Source: Bedellia somnulentella (Eukaryota > Arthropoda > Insecta > Lepidoptera > Bedelliidae). From it: a DNA stretch of 64,000 nt. The notes under the pieces are model-generated. The model was not told the DNA's origin and ran no database searches. It saw nothing but the letters and a program-made list of their open reading frames with translations. The translations under genes and the position numbers were made by a program. Of this stretch, positions 27,001 through 40,900 are shown one piece after another (the first letter of the stretch is position 1; every line of letters starts with the position of its first letter). The stretch covers positions 15,454,401-15,518,400 of the forward strand of contig OY755175.1 in NCBI GenBank assembly GCA_963576735.1, written 5' to 3'.

Positions 27001-30000
27001 ACCTGTTTTTTAATAACGCTATTTTCTCATGGTCTCATTTTTATTCTGAGCAACTCTTCCTACATTATTCTCCTCCACCACTACATCTTCTCGGAGAACA
27101 ACGATCTAAATCAGTGAGTTAATGAGTCAGTTAGTCAGTGAGTAGTTCAGTAGCCTTTATTATTATAATAACTTGTCCTTATTGATAAGCTACCTAATTA
27201 ACTAGTTTTAATAATTTGTTCTCGGAAAGTTACAAAATGATTTAAAAAAACCCCGAGAAGAAATTTTATCTACAAAAAGGAAAGCCAGTAGAAGGCGCTA
27301 TAACAAAATATAATACAACCCAGAACTAATTCTGATTTAAAAAAAAAAAACAAATAACTTGTAGAGAAGGAAAAATAATCAAGTATTTTTTTTTCGTTGT
27401 CTGTTTTTCTCCAAGCTGTATCTCATAAACAGTGATAACTAGAAAGCTGAAATTTTCACAAATGACGTATTTCTGTTGCCGCTATAACAAAAAATACAAG
27501 TAAAAAAAGGATTTTAAGGGGGGCCCCTTACAATAAACATATTTTTTTCCGTATTTGTTTGCTCAATATTAAAACGTTAATAAGTAGATACTTAAAATTT
27601 TCATTGTATATTTACTTTATATCACCTTTCAAAATAAATAATTAAATAACAGTAAAGTAAATATCAAAGGGGCTCCCATACAAAAACGTTATTTTCTATT
27701 ATTGATGATAGTACGGAACTCTTCGTTTGTTCAATATTGGAAATAAAAAAAAACAAAGTAGTGTAACAAACTCTTTAACATTTGCTGAATATTTAGAATT
27801 ATCAGAAGCAGTAACAGAATTAAATTTTCTCATTTGTGTAATGAATGATGTCTACTAAGGTTTGTAAACCAGTTAAAATCTGTGAAGATGATTCAGCAGC
27901 TGTAGGTATTTCTAAGTATGGAAACTTTACAAAGAATTCTAAGCACATTGAAGTTCACTATAATTTTGTAAATTAAAATGTTTAGCAGGGAAGTATACAA
28001 AATAGAGTCAGAAAATAAAATTACAGATATATTTACAAAACCTGTGGGAAATGTTAAATTCACTAACTTATAAATGCTAAATTTAAACGAGTATAGTTCC
28101 CTAATTGATTATAATTACTGTAGTACTTAAGAAGCTTTGAACTTATGTAAGGAGGCGTGTTCGTGTATATATGTACATTTATATTGGCAACACTGAGTGA
28201 AGGAAGGAAGTAAATAAAGACTGACACATACCACACGTTAAGAAATGTAGCTTAGAGAAAAACTTGTAACTAAAATTTAACTGTTCTTTTATTAAATAAA
28301 AACAAAGTTAAAACAAGAGTATTCCAATTAATTATTTAACAGAAACATTGTAGTAATAAAAATATTTTGGATACATGGAACATCCATCGCGAATATTATC
28401 ATTTCTCTGTTCCCAAAATCGATTAGAATTAGAATCGAACACAACTATCTGTGTAGGTACAACACATTTTGCTTAAAATGACAGAAATATGACAATAGCT
28501 ACCGTACCATGTAGCTGATTGACAGGTGAAAATATCGTTTATTTTGATGTTCATTGCGTGTTTTAATAGACAAGCCATACTAGATAGCTTTGTAACTAAA
28601 AGCGGCAATGTATTATAAATTAAGCGATACTCACTCGCTTAAAAGTTTTTCAGTATAAAACCACAACGAACACGAAATAATTGATTTTTCAATAAAAACC
28701 ACATAATCTAATAATAAAGTGACCTACCGGTGAAAGGAAATCTTTCTATTAATTAGTCCCGCTTTATTTAGATAGTTTTTGCAACTCAATACGGCACAAT
28801 TAGGCATTTTTTATATTTAGCTTGACATCTGTCACCGAGAACGTTCGAGCACGGACTCAATCAAATGGCGATAAACTAAGATAATTTTACTCAGTTTTTA
28901 CACGCGAAGTACATGCACTTGCGGCATCTATTCAAATACAGGTCTGTGAATGTTATAATAAAGCCAAGCGTCCGTAGTCTATACTAATATTATAAAGAGG
29001 AAAGGTTTGATTTTTTGTTTGTTTGTTTGTTTGAATTGAATAGGCTCCAAAACTACTGGACGGATTTGAAAAATTCTTTCACTGTTTTGATGCTACACTA
29101 TTCCCGAGTGACATAGGGTATATCTCATTTTCAAAAAAATTAGGGATCCTTACTTCAAAAATGTAACCCAAGGTGTTAAAGAAATACCAAAAAAAATCCT
29201 TACATCGCGTGCGCTGCGAAAACTATTGAAAATAGAATAAAATTATGTACTACAATTTTATAGAACACATCATTACCTAAAAAAAATGCTCCGACAGCAT
29301 GTCTCTAACTATTATAGTTATCTCACAACAAGCGTCATTATATAAAATTATTTAAAATTAAATTAAAATCCTGCTTTAGAAAAGGCTCTTTATTTGTACC
29401 TATCTAATCCTTATAAAAAAACGTATATATTATTTCAGACTACTTCAATACCCTTATATTACTTTTTGAATTATTCAATTCGAACATTCCATTCGAAAGT
29501 TATCTCGAATTAAAAAAATAGATAAAACTCCGCTCGATTAGCTATGCATAGTAAGTTGTTGCAGGCGTCACGAAGGGGTACGGGAGGCTGCTTATCAAAG
29601 AGTTAAAGCAAAATTTAATTGTAGCGACTATTATCACTGGCCCAGCAGCCGGTCAATTAGCTCATATACCGAGGATACCGATGATCCCAACTGATCTGCC
29701 AATTCCATTTAAACGGCTACAATTTCCGGTTAAAACATCTTTTGCTTTAACAATTAGTAAGTTCCAAGGCCAAACCTTCAAATTAGTAGGGATTGACCTG
29801 CGAAAGAATTGTTTTACTCACGGTCAACTGTACGTTGGCCTGTCGCGGGTGGGAGCTCCTGAACATCAATTTATTTTGCTGCCCCAAAATACAACAACGT
29901 CAAATATTGTTTACAGGGAAGCTCTAACTCTATAAATTGAATGGCTTTTGATGTAATTACTCATTATGAAAAATAAAAAAAATAAAAAAATATATATAAA

Positions 30001-31908
30001 TATAAATACAAAAAAATATAACATACATACATACATATACTCACGGCTTTAAATCCCTAGAAGGGGTAGCCAGAGCTAAGGAATCAGAAATTCCTCAGCC
30101 ACTTTTGGAAGTCTGCTGTGTAGTGTCGGCTTAGAATAGCACTACCCCATTTCTTCCGTTGGGTGTACGTAAGAGGCGACTAACGGTATTGGAGCTTTTA
30201 AGGGATTTTGGACGATGCGGTTGGAGACCCATCACCAACAACCTTTATTTTACCATCTTTTCCCCACACAACTTCCAAAAGTGGCTGAGGAATTTCTAAT
30301 TCCTTAGCTCTGGTTACCCCTTCTAGAGATTTATAGCCGTGAGTATATGTATGTATGTACTTTTGGAAGTTGTGTGGGGAAAAGATGGTGAAATAAAGGT
30401 TGTTGGTGATGGGTCACCAACCGCATCGCCCAAAAATCCCTCAAAAGCCCCAAAACCGTTAGTCGCCTCTTACGTACACCCACCGGAAGAAATGGGGTAG
30501 TGCTATTCTAAGCCGACACTACACAGCAAAAAAATATAACATAGTTGAAAACTTAAAAAAAATATGTTAAAATAATAATACGTAATATGTAATAAAATGA
30601 AAAACAAAATGTTAATGATAATTCATGCCCGAGCGAAGCCGGGACGGGCTGCTATTTGAAGAATAAAAGAGGTGGTATGAAAAGATTAATGAGTGTTGAT
30701 GAAGCTCAAGAGGATTGCCAGGATCGTACAAAATGGCGGCCGATAGTCTCTGTCAAGCAAATGAGTAAATGTATGTTTTTTATCATGTACAAAAAGATTG
30801 TTGAATGTGAGAGATGCGAGAGATTTGGCTCTGTGCAATGAAGCAATCAATATTCTCTGATTTTTTGGAAGTAAACAAATAGTTGTAAATATAGAATAAC
30901 GAGTAATATAATCTTATAAAGATTTACAAAAAGTGGAGATAAATTTGTGCTAAGGCCTTTGCGGCAGTAAGCAGATAAAAAATGCAACCAAAGATCATTT
31001 CAAACATTTTGTTTCACTAAACATTTAAACACAAAGATTTAAACTTTACTACGTATATTTCTCATCCCCTAAGTGCGCCTATTGCTAAAATCGTTTCATA
31101 GAGTAGTGCCTTAGTTGAACAGTGCCAAATAGGTTTATCTAACTCACTTAACAAAGCAATAAAGATATACAGCAGCCCCTTGTTCGTGGGAATGAAATTT
31201 TAACAGCGTATTGTATATCTTATGGTTTTATTATAATTATAGAGCCTTTTGGTCAAAAGCTATATAGATAATAATATGTATTTTATTCGTACTTATGCTG
31301 TGATGAAATTTATCGACAATTGGTTGTGTTGTCGAAAATATCCTGACTAGTTGTGATCGGTGACCTGTTTTGTAAGTGACCTAAATAGTTTATTGAACAT
31401 CGTCCTTGGTTCTTAAGAAATACCTCCTTTTTCGTAGCTAATTAGCTAATTGAAAACATTCCATTCTCTCTAGGCCGTGATATTTTAGTACTAAAGTGAG
31501 CTATTGTTAAAAATAAAGTTTAAAATAAAGATAAGACCGCCAATTGTACCTCACTGTAAACTGTTTGATCATATTATTGTTTTTGTAAATTTCTGTTTGA
31601 TGTGCAATAAAGAGTTATTCTATTCTATTCTATTCTATTATATGTATGCTAAGTAACTGCCATTTATAATTCATCAAACAAACATAATATACTGGTATAA
31701 AATATAAATGAAATTAACTCTGGGGTTCTAAAAACTGCCGATGGTAACCGTAAAAAATCTACAATCTTCTATATACTTATAATAAATCTGTAGAGAGGTC
31801 AATTCTGTACATGAAACATATTTTCAAAATAACTATCAGGGGGTGATTAGGGATCGATACTGATGCCAAAAATGCATTCAGTAAAATTTTTGTCTGTCTG
31901 TCTGTCTT

Positions 31909-31950
<42 letters not shown>

Positions 31951-34900
31951 GGTTTGTATGTTCCTTATGGAAACAAAAACTACTAGACGGATTTTAACGA
32001 ACCTTGGCACAATTATTCTTCATACTCCTGGGCAGGTTATAGTATACTTTCCAGCAGAGTAGTGAAGGGGAATTTTGGGAAAACGGGAGAAGTTACTACT
32101 TTTTTTAAGCTTCCATCGCGTGTGCAGCCTTAATGGTAAAACTTACATAGAAATCATGTATGACGGAAATATTCTTCATAAAATTATCTAAAAAAAAATC
32201 CGCGACAGTATGTGTCTATTTTTTATGGTTGACTCACACGTGTAATTCCTGATAGCTTAGCAGTTCGGAACATTCTGATTATATTTGTTTACTCTTACGT
32301 TTGTAAAACACTCACTCATCCCTAATTTAAAAAGGTAACATTATTACCTATTCAATAAAAAAATAGTCATAGAAATCGGTAGAGAAACACCGAAATTATA
32401 CATAAAATAAGCCATCGCGCCCGTGAACAAAACCAAATCTTTACTAATTTACATATAACATACTAGATGGCGCCATCTACATCATGTAATGATTTCTTTT
32501 TAGATTGTTATGAATACTTCATAGCGTTTAATTCCAAAATTTGCTATTAAACGGAAATACTGAACCGTTCATAAAAGCGCATTCAAAATCACCATACTAC
32601 ACTGTTCAGGGAGTGCTATAAATTTAATAAATTGAAAACATTGCGCTAAATTTCAGTGAGAGACTGAAGAAAGAAACCTCAGATATTTAAAAAACAACGC
32701 TACCCGTGCGAAGCTGGGACGATCCACTAGTTTATAATAAAATTTTTGATACCAATATTGAAAAACTAAATTTCAGAGGAAGTAACAAGAACCCCTACAG
32801 CAACATGGGGCTCATTGGACGGTTCTCTGGTGATGTACGTGCAGTACAACGACACCCTGGTCTCGGAGCTAAAACTACCCTGGCTGTCCGGAGGAATGGG
32901 CACCGGCGGAGTCACCCGGTCTGGCGTCTTCCAGTCTGTCAACTCTACGCGGCCTATGTCGTTTCCTGATCATCTTGTTATTAGATATCCTACTGTTAGT
33001 ATTATTTATGAATATTTACAAGTAGATACGAACAAGTATTCATTTATTCTTAGTATTTTATTTAACCTGTAAGGATTAATTCCAATTGCAGCATATGCAG
33101 AAAGATTGTGGGATTTGATTGTTTCATTTGTTCAATTTGTTGGTAATTTTGTCAAACTTTTTGATTTCTTATAGGTTCCGCTTTTGTTCAGCCGCAAATC
33201 TTATATCACGCAAAAGTTAAAGCCCATTATAAAAAGGTTAACCTGTTTAGTCCTATATGTTTTATCCATAACGAGTAATATAAATTGATAATAAAATCTA
33301 CAGCGCTTACATCCCTGAAAAATAAAAATAAAATATAGTATAAAACTATTCCCCTATATGGATCAAACTTGAAGGCCATTTTTTTTCCAGCCTGGTAGTC
33401 CTATACCTCGAGTAAAGTTATGGATAGTTGGTGTACAAAACGTCACATCTCTTCCCAGGTGGGAAGTCAAACCTCCGAGTACTCTGAATGGCATGTAAGT
33501 TATTTACACCCTATGGTTATAATATATTTTTTTACTCTATAATGACCTGCGAATTTTTAACTTTGCCAACGATAAGTGATTTCTAGTTGCTCATGAATTA
33601 TACTTAAAATAAATTAAATTCGAAAAAAAGACATAGTGCTTGTTTCCTTAATTTGAAACGTAATTTAAAGTATTTTCAATTGCGAAATTCATAAATTGTT
33701 TACATCTTGACTAAACGAGCATGAATGTTCATTGCACTTCTAATTAACTCTGTATAAACGTTAATTATAAATATAAATAAAATTATTTAAAATTATGCCA
33801 CTACAAATGTAACATAACAATAAATATCGGGATATCTTGAAATAAACTTAATTTGATTGCTAAAAAAAAAGCAAAGTAGGCAAAATACTTGACTTGATAT
33901 ATCTCACCAAAATAGTACATGTTTAACTATTTTCAGGGAATACTACCTGATCTCAGCGCAATGGGTGGGCAGCAACAACTCCCACGTGGCCGTGGTGTGG
34001 ATGAGTCGCGCGCAGAACCTCACCGTCTACAGCAGTTGCTACGCGCCCAACTGGACTTGCATTGAGGTACGCATTTACTGCACGGGTCGGTAAATAACAG
34101 TAAGCATTATTAAAGTAGTATTTTATTCTATATAAAAAAAACTCAAACATACCGTATGTTACCATACACAGTACACAGATAAAAATTCAAGGGACGGGTT
34201 TGATTTTTGCTAAGGACATTGATTAGTCTGAAATAGTTTTGAGAGTGTGCAATGGTTTTCTGTGATTGTAACATGTAATAAATGCATGTGTTAAATACAC
34301 CGTTTGGTGGAATGAGTAGTTACATATGCCAATGAGAGCTAGCTGATGGTTTTCCAAATACTTTAGTATACTCGCGAGTTGCACTTTTGGTCATTATATA
34401 TTATTATTATTTTTAAAAGTCCTCACATTCTCTAAACACGCTCAGATTTTATTCAGTCAATACACACATAATATAAAAATACACATCCTGTCAATTCCCA
34501 GACCCACACAGAGAAAGCGACAGACGAGCCATGGCTAGAGGTCCACGAGCAGCCAGTGTACTCCAGCGACGGCAGCTCCTTCCTCCTCCTCGCAGGAGTG
34601 CAGGAGGGAGGAGGACAGTACTTCACCCATATTAAACATGTTGATGTATTGCGACAGCGGATGGCCGTGCTATCCCACGGGAAAGTGGAGGTCGACAAAA
34701 TACTTGCCTGGGACCAGGAAAACCATCTAGTTTATTATTTAGGTTAGTTTACCAAATTAATAACAAATTCGTACCATTTCTAAAGGTATTAATTACAATA
34801 TAATTATCTGCCGTTTTGTTTTGTTATATTCATCATTTTAAAGTAATTAGGTATAACCTGTTTCTCCTTAAAAAATATTTTAAAGATTAGTATCAAAAAA

Positions 34901-37900
34901 GTTTTAATGCTGTCAATCTTCTTAATAAGTTAAAATAATAAATAACTAATACTATTATATATAATTGCGAATTGAATTGATACTTAATTCATTTTGGTTT
35001 TTCAAGGTTGCGATAGAAATGAAAAGGCTGTACGTAAACTACACCCCGATATTTTAAGAGCCGCTAACCAAATTAAGTATTTTAACTAGTTTAAGAATGG
35101 TGTTATTTATTTGACTAACAATGAGATAGTCCACTTTTAATACATCATAGCAGTATATCAGTACTCGTATAATTCTCAAAATCAAACCCAGCCATTTTTT
35201 TTCCACATTTAGCTTCCTCGTTGTAGTGAATGTAGGATGATCATAAATCCTCATCAATCCGTCGCAACATCAATCAATTTATAAGCTTGTTTTATCCCCA
35301 GACATTATAGTTGGTTTCGTTTTATCCCTCAACGCGGAAATGATTAATTATATCATGCAAGTTTTCTGGAATATTCTTTTCTGTGTTTTCCTTAGAGCAT
35401 TGTATCTTTATGTACTCATTCCTGATCTTTGTAAATCCATTTTAATAAGAACAGTATGGTTTTACGTTGAAACTCAGACTTTTCGGCCTATTCCACACAT
35501 TGTTTTTATTGAATCTTAAAGTTGTTTGGGATTTCTGGAGAACTTCCTAGAAGACTTTTGATTTTTAATGTTAATACATGATAACATTAGTAATAAAGGC
35601 AACTTCAATATCTTATATTTTAAACAGTAAGTAATTTTAAAGATATAAAAGGTATCAAAACATACAAACGATCTCGTTCATACCTACTAATATATCGTCC
35701 ACGGAATATAGTCTAAGCAAATAAGTATGAAAAACATTCTGTCATGATAATTATAAAAAGTTGAATTAATCTTCTAGGTAGCGCAGAAAGACCTGGACAA
35801 AGGCACGTTTACGTGGTCCGTGATCCAGGATACGGTGGGAGAAGCAACTCAGTCAGAGCAAGGGCTGAAAGGGAAGAACCAAAATGTCTGACATGCGAAC
35901 CTGAAGTATGGCTGGCAAGACTACACTACGCCAATTGTTCGTTTTGGGCAGCCCATTTTGCCCCTTCCAAACCAGGCGTCGGCATTTCGCATTATGTTTT
36001 AGAGTGCGAAGGAGCTGGGCCACCCTTAGCTGGATTACATGAAGCCCAATCACATAAGTTAGAAAGAATTTTATATGACACGCGGCCTTATAGGTAAGGA
36101 ATACAGTTATTTATTAACATTAGATTTTTATAACCATATACTCTAAACCCTTCTGAATCTCACCAAAACTTTAATGAGTAAGAAATCAATAGAAACATTA
36201 GCCCGGAAACATGTAAATAAAACATTGAATTTGTGATCACATTACTTTTATCTCTTGTCATTGGTGTAATCCACTTATATGCCGATACCAACAGTTTTAG
36301 GGTTTTATTTCGTAAAATAAAGCGCGTTCAAAGATAAGCTTGCTTTTGGACCAAGTTTTAAATTTAAACATAACATAAACATAAACGTTCACGCCGAATA
36401 TCCCCGAAGGGAATGGCAGAGGTACTAATACTTCTCAACATCACGTGACTTTGTCACCTGGTGTTTGGAGTACCCACGTTTTTGCATGGACAGTGAACTC
36501 ACGTGATAGGGGGCAGGCCTATCGCCGTTTTGTACGAATACACTGTTACATGACTAAGTAAGTACGACTCAGCCATGTGGGTTTCCTCACAATGTTTTCC
36601 CTCACCGTTAACAACCATAATAAATTAACCACACATATGTCTTTAGAAAAGACAAATTGGATTAGGCCCGACCCCGGATTTGAACACTAGTCGCTTGCAC
36701 GTTAACCGGTGCTGCCCATTGAGTTATCACGTCTTCTTTTAAATTTTACTCTCATTATTATTTACATTCTCTATATTCAGTGTGAAACATCGTGTCCTTT
36801 TAATGTTAATAATTAAATTTACACTAACCGTATTCTTATCTCTATGTATGTAATTTTAATTAATTAATTATGGCCATCAACTTCCAGATCAGTGAGACTT
36901 CGAGAGCTAGCGCTTCCATCGCACCGGTCGTTCGACCTCCAGCTGAACAGCGGCTCCAAAGCTCGGGTGCAGCTGATGTTGCCTCCCTCGTGGAGAGAAG
37001 AACTGAGAGACGCTGCATTTCCAGTGCTCGTTCATGTGTGAGTTTTATAGTTTTACAGTAAATATTTTCTCCATAGCTATGTTCAAAGTAAATTTCACCG
37101 GCTTGTTCAGTGCACATGATACCGGAGAAGCCACTTTTATATGGCACAGTAAGAATATAATTTTGGCGAGGTTTTATCAATGTTAAGTAGTCAGAGCTTA
37201 ACTGTTAAAGATTAGACAGACTTAGCACCCGTTACCTTCATATGAATCTGATCTACCAAACTACAGCGTATGGGTTACTTTTCGTTTTGTCTGATTCAAT
37301 AAAGGTTATGATAGAAATAAACGTAGTTAAATTGAGCATTAACAATTAGTTACTAATCCAAATAATTTATTCATTACCATCTTAGAATGTCACTAACCTT
37401 TTCTAACCACGGTTGTCGTAAGAGGCGACTAAGGGCTTTTTAACCGTTGAAGACCCATCACCAACAACTTTAATTTAACCATCTTTTCCCCACTTAACTT
37501 CCAAAATTGGTTCGAAAAATGTCTAATACCTTAGCTCTGGCTACCCTTTTTTGGGATTTATAGCCGTATGTATGTACCATCTTGTGACAAATCCAAATTC
37601 CATCCAATTCCAGCGACGGCCAGCCAGGAAGTCAGCAAGTGACAGACAAGTTCCTGATCGACTGGGGCACGTACATGTCGTCGCGCAACGACGTGGTGTA
37701 CGTGAAGTTGGACGTGGCGGGCGCCCGCGGGCTGCCTCGCGCGCTCCTGCGGGGCCGGCTGGGCGGCATCGAGGTCGCGGACCAGTTGGCTGTTATTAGG
37801 TAGGAATCTGGGGGCACGGCAGTGCCCCTGCCAAGTCTCGAGCAAAACGGGCACGGCCGTACCATCTTTTCTCGAAGCGTTTCGCGGCTGTTTCGCCCCC

Positions 37901-40900
37901 CCTTTATCTTCGACGTGGACAAAGCTAGGAGTTTAGGTTTTCGGTGAATAATAGTAGGCATTGGAACAAGCTTAAGTTCGAAATTACACGCCAAATGAAT
38001 TAATAGTTTAGGAGTTACGGTCGATCAAAGTTACACCATTTTGTCACTCACTGACTCACTGACAGATCATCAAAAATCTAAGGTACTTCTAGCAGACTTA
38101 GAAACTTCAAATTTTGCACCAAGATAGGTCATTAGCCACATATAAAGGAAAAAATATAAAAACATTAAAAAATGATATGCCATAGAAAACAATTTTATAT
38201 TTGCGGTTTGGCAAGAACATTATGTATGGATTTTGACTGCATTGTTAACTTTGTTCGTTGTTCAAGTACCTATTCAATTGGATGAATACATACATAGAAT
38301 AGAAAAGAATAATATAAATGTAATACATAGACTATCATTAATACAAATTAATACATAAAGTTCATTAAATTAATAAAGCTAAAACTCCATTGTATTGCGA
38401 TAAATATTGTATGCGCGCTCGATAGATGGCGTTGTACCTGTCTGAATCGCGCTATGGTTGCGTTACAAAGCGCAGTGTAAGTAGTAGGTACTTCAAAATA
38501 ATTCGATAATTTTCATTTGATAGCGCCATCTGTCTATGAAAACCCATTTCGAAACTAAAAAATATTGTAGTGATAATTGATATTCGGAGAACTTTACGTG
38601 TTATTTAGTTTAGTTATCGTTTGTAAGTTAGTAGATATATATTTATTTAGTTAGTTATTTGTTAGTTAGTTTAGTTCTATTTAGTTTGCATATATTTATA
38701 TAAGTTTAAGCCCTATTGTTATAGAAGTAATTGTAAATATAGTGTAATGGAACGTAAAATATTGTACATAAATGGCGACCTTTGTCCACACAGAGTTATC
38801 TCTATTCCTGGAGATGGGTCGTGTTTATTTCATTCGTTGTCATACAGCATGTATGGGAGTTTTCAGTCGTCAAACAAGCATACGTGGCCCTTTCAAGAGT
38901 GACTAGTTTGGGTGGATTACATTTAATAAATGTGAATTTTAGTAGTATCAAAGCTCAGGAGACAGCAATAGCTGAATATAATCGACTCCGAAGTATATAT
39001 CGCCCAGACTTGTCTACCTTAGAAGTAACGAAGCCTCAGAGAAGAAACAGAAGAGATAGAGATAGAGAATGGGTTCTAAGCAAAGCAGTAGCTGACGTCC
39101 AAGAAATTGTGAGGTCACCTAAAAGTAAAAGAAAGAAATGCATTACAAAAAATAAATGAGATCCCACCAAAAACATTAAATGTAAAAAAATGCCAAGTCT
39201 CTCGATGCAGTTTTTCCATCTTAAAAAGTTTTGAGATCTCATAGAAGCCAAGTCCTATTCAAAATATTTCGTAGTTATAAATCAACATTTAGTAATTGTA
39301 TCAATAGTTTTCTTTATATTATAATTATAGTGACTTGGCAATGAGCACAAATTAAAAGCTGCTTGCTGCCTGGAATTATATGCAAATGTTACTGACGAGA
39401 CCAGTGATCAGATTATTTGTTATGTGTGAATCATGATGGTCACTACCGACTACATGCTCCAATACAATAATTAAGAATACCTTACGGGCCATCGCTTTAT
39501 AAAAGTAAATGAATCGAGAGTGCACTAAGACTGACTGCCGTTGCCGAAATTCGGTTGGGACGACACGGATAAACCAAAAGAAAATTAATTTTGTGATATT
39601 AATGTTTACGCATGCGGTGTGTGTAACTTTCAACTCCTCCAAATACGAGTATGCCGTTTTATTTGTTTCTTCTTGTGCTCATTGCCAAGTCACTATAATT
39701 ATAATATAAAGAAAACTATTGATACAATTACTAAATGTTGATTTATAACTACGAAATATTTTGAATAGGACTTGGCTTCTATGAGATCTCAAAACTTTTT
39801 AAGATGGAAAAACTGCATCGAGAGACTTGGCATTTTTTTACATTTAATGTTTTTGGTGGGTAACGTTTACAGCAAAGATATACTGGCCAGTACACCCTGC
39901 TGTGTACCAACTTATAATTTGTACTAGCAGCCCGTCCCGGCTTCGCTCGGGCATAAATTATCATTAACATTTTGTTTTTAATTTTATTACATGTATTATT
40001 ATTTTAATATTTTTTTTAAAGTTTTAAGCTATGTTATATTTTTTTGATGTGTAGTGTCGGCTTAGAATAGCACTACCCCATTTCTTCCGGTGGGTGTACG
40101 TAAGAGGCGACTAACGGTTTTGTGGCTTTTTAGGGATTTTTGGGCGATGCAGTTGGAGACCCATCACTAACAACCTTTATTTCACCATCTTTTCCCCACA
40201 CAACTTCCAAAAGTGGCTGAGGAATTTCTGATTCCTTAGCTCTGGCTACCCCTTCTAGGGATTTATAGCCGTGAGTATATGTATGTATGTATGTTATATT
40301 TTTTTGTATTTATATTTAGATATATTTTTTTTATTTTTCATAATGAGTAATTACATCAAAAGCCATTCAATTTATAGAGTAAGAGCTTCCCTGTAAACAA
40401 TATTTGACGTTGTTTTATTTTGTGGCAGCAAAATAAATTGATGTTCAGGGGCTCCCACCCGCGACAGGCCAACGTACAGTTGACCGTGAGTAAAACAATT
40501 CTTTCGCAGGTCAATCCCTACTAATTTGAAGGTTTGGCCTTGGGACTTATTAATTGTTAAAGCAAAAGATGTTTTAACCGGAAATTGTAGCCGTTTAAAT
40601 GGAATTGGCAGATCAGTTGGGATCATCGGTATCCTCGGTATATGAGCTAATTGACCGGCTGCTGGGCCAGTGATAATAGTCGCTACAATTAAATTTTGCT
40701 TTAACTCTTTGATAAGCAGCCTCCCGTACCCCTTCGTGACGCCTGCAACAACTTACTATGCATAGCTAATCGAGCGGAGTTTTATCTATTTTTTTAATTC
40801 GAGATAACTTTCGAATGGAAGGTTCGAATCGAATAATTCAAAAAGTAATATAAGGGTATTGAAGTAGTCTGAAATAACATATACGTTTTTTTATAAGGAT

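Larger units (their letters stand above)
28978..30654 (+). mobile_element. Helitron copy A (with nested SINE-like repeats)
   Basis: Begins TCTATACTAATATTATAAAG and ends at the hairpin GAGCGAAGCCGGGACGGGCT then GCTA. Bases 29681-29935 encode the last 84 residues of a Helitron Rep/helicase (SFALTISKFQGQTFKLVGI, then GQLYVGLSRVGAPEHQFIL, PIF1 motifs V and VI). The rest of the protein is absent. Confidence 0.88.

Noticed and set aside
31777..32010. TDRQ-repeat protein
   Set aside because: It is the (TGTC)n microsatellite translated, inside a non-coding Helitron.
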